A DNA stretch of 64,000 nucleotides. Origin: Halotia wernerae. Its GTDB lineage: Bacteria > Cyanobacteriota > Cyanobacteriia > Cyanobacteriales > Nostocaceae. The notes beneath the pieces were generated by a model that saw nothing but the letters and a program-made list of their open reading frames with translations, searched no databases and was not told the origin of the DNA. Every line of letters begins with the position of its first letter. Position 1 is the stretch's first letter. Shown here in pieces: positions 62,974 to 64,000 of the stretch. The stretch lies in NCBI GenBank assembly GCA_034931985.1, contig JAYGHB010000108.1:4051-68050 (forward strand). The letters run 5' to 3'. The translations under genes were made by a program, and so were the position numbers.

Positions 62974-63155
62974 TTAGACAGCGCCGCCTACAACAGCAAC
63001 TCCAAGGCGTATGTGCGTAAGTTTTATCAGTTTTTATACTGAGGTGACTATCATGTTTGCCACAATAAGCTGTTTGGTGTATTCCTCTACTAACTATCTT
63101 GTTATTTAAGTAGAAACAAGTGTGAGGAAGCCAAAACCTATTGATAAAAGCAATC

Positions 63156-63962
63156 ATGAGCATATTATTTTCAAGTGGCAAAAACTTTACAGTTGGTTCA
63201 GGCCCCTCTTCTATCGTAGTAAAAGACATAAATGGTGACGGTAAAATTGATTTAGCGGTAGCGAACGCTTCTGATAACAACGTTTCACTACTGTTGAACG
63301 ATGGTAATGATGGCTTTGGCATTTCCACTAACTTCACAGTCGGAATTAATCCAGTTTTCGTTACCTCAGCAGACATCAATGGTGACGGTAAGCTGGATTT
63401 GCTGGTGGCAAACGCTGATGACGACAACGTTTCATTACTATTAAACGATGGCAATGGTGGTTTTGGTGCTGTCACTAATTTCATGGTCGGCACAAAACCC
63501 TCTGCGATCGCTATAGGAGACATAAATAGTGACGGCAAGCTGGATTTGGTAGTGACAAACGCTGATGACGACAACGTTTCATTACTATTAAGCGATGGCA
63601 ATGGTGGTTTTGGTATTGCTACTAATTTTATGGTTGGCACAAGTCCCTCTGCCCTGATTCTGGAAGACATAAATAATGACGGCAAGCTGGACTTGGTAGT
63701 GACAAACGCTGATGACGACAACGTTTCATTACTATTGAATGATGGTAATGGTGGTTTTGGCGCTGTCACCAACTTTGCAGTCGGGGCATATCCGACTGCG
63801 ATCGCTGTGGGAGACATCAATAGTGACGGTAAGCTTGACTTAGTAGTAGCGAACTATGCTTCTAAGAATGTTTCACTACTGTTGAACAATGGGAATGGTG
63901 GTTTTGGCGCTGCTACCAATTTCGCAGTCGGGACAAGTCCTAATTCTGACTTTTCCCGTTAA
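63156..63962 (+). CDS. FG-GAP/VCBS-type repeat protein, apparently truncated
   Basis: 268 residues made of five units of 49 residues, each with a calcium-loop DINGDGKLDL or close variant, then VVTNADDDNVSLLLNDGNGG and FGAVTNFxVG. The units are nearly identical in DNA (147 bp), so they expanded recently. FG-GAP repeats form beta-propellers, usually in secreted or surface proteins; no signal peptide is seen, and a start two Met codons earlier (63141) is possible. The sixth unit begins (FAVGTSPNS) but the frame stops, so a C-terminal part is probably lost by a frameshift. Confidence 0.8.
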   Translation: MSILFSSGKNFTVGSGPSSIVVKDINGDGKIDLAVANASDNNVSLLLNDGNDGFGISTNFTVGINPVFVTSADINGDGKLDLLVANADDDNVSLLLNDGNGGFGAVTNFMVGTKPSAIAIGDINSDGKLDLVVTNADDDNVSLLLSDGNGGFGIATNFMVGTSPSALILEDINNDGKLDLVVTNADDDNVSLLLNDGNGGFGAVTNFAVGAYPTAIAVGDINSDGKLDLVVANYASKNVSLLLNNGNGGFGAATNFAVGTSPNSDFSR

Positions 63963-64000
63963 GTCTCTTTTGCAAGCTGCCAACCCTCACAGAGGTCGTG

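Overview
The window is chromosomal DNA of a filamentous, probably heterocyst-forming cyanobacterium (Nostocales). The evidence is the many HIP1 octamers (GCGATCGC), the tandem heptamer repeats between and inside genes (STRR type, known from heterocystous cyanobacteria), and lineage markers: a CRR6-type NDH-1 assembly factor, a DUF760 protein, a DUF4327 protein, a DUF3685 response regulator, phytol-kinase-like, ferredoxin-type IspG and Hstk-type hybrid kinases. No tRNA, rRNA or CRISPR array was recognised.

Layout. 0-0.5 kb: an interrupted gene end next to an IS4-type transposase remnant. 0.6-19.5 kb: mostly housekeeping genes (ctpC, ispG, HtrA-like protease, scpB, ispD, a GT9 glycosyltransferase, crr6, a Fur-family regulator, DUF3685 regulator plus phytol kinase, a disulfide-less flavoprotein, cobD, HU). 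19.9-29.4 kb: signalling genes (response regulator-PAS-AAA, a lone receiver, and an 1804-residue kinase/ATPase/GAF/histidine kinase) with a decayed toxin-antitoxin pair between them. 30.0-34.0 kb: the most interesting locus, a putative split borosin RiPP cluster made of a borosin-type alpha-N-methyltransferase, three TPR proteins and a short precursor-like protein with an Asp/Pro-rich tail, all on the minus strand. 34.5-51.1 kb: accessory region with a YefM/YoeB pair broken by a 103-bp mini-element, two paralogous VMAP-like AAA proteins (one beside a ParA-like ATPase), an NB-ARC/14xWD40 protein, an ATP-grasp-like protein and type II NADH dehydrogenase. 51.8-62.2 kb: a membrane/metal-type module with a P-type cation ATPase, a MetK, HMA2-domain and DUF5132 proteins, a WD40 protein, and several decayed duplicates of the same families. 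62.8-64 kb: a His-rich small ORF and an FG-GAP repeat protein that ends abruptly.

How the genes work together. In the borosin-like locus the methyltransferase would N-methylate the backbone of the precursor's tail; the TPR proteins may act as scaffolds or partners, which is inference. The repeated HMA2/DUF5132/P-ATPase families suggest a membrane-associated ion-handling unit that has been duplicated and is partly decaying. Recurring themes are toxin genes lost while antitoxins stay open, regulators and enzymes lacking key catalytic residues (an Asn in the kinase HRD position, a Glu in a receiver acceptor position, an oxidoreductase without its cysteines, an M23 peptidase with a Gln for His), and short repeats that have entered coding sequences. 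All family calls were made by eye from the sequence; no search was run.
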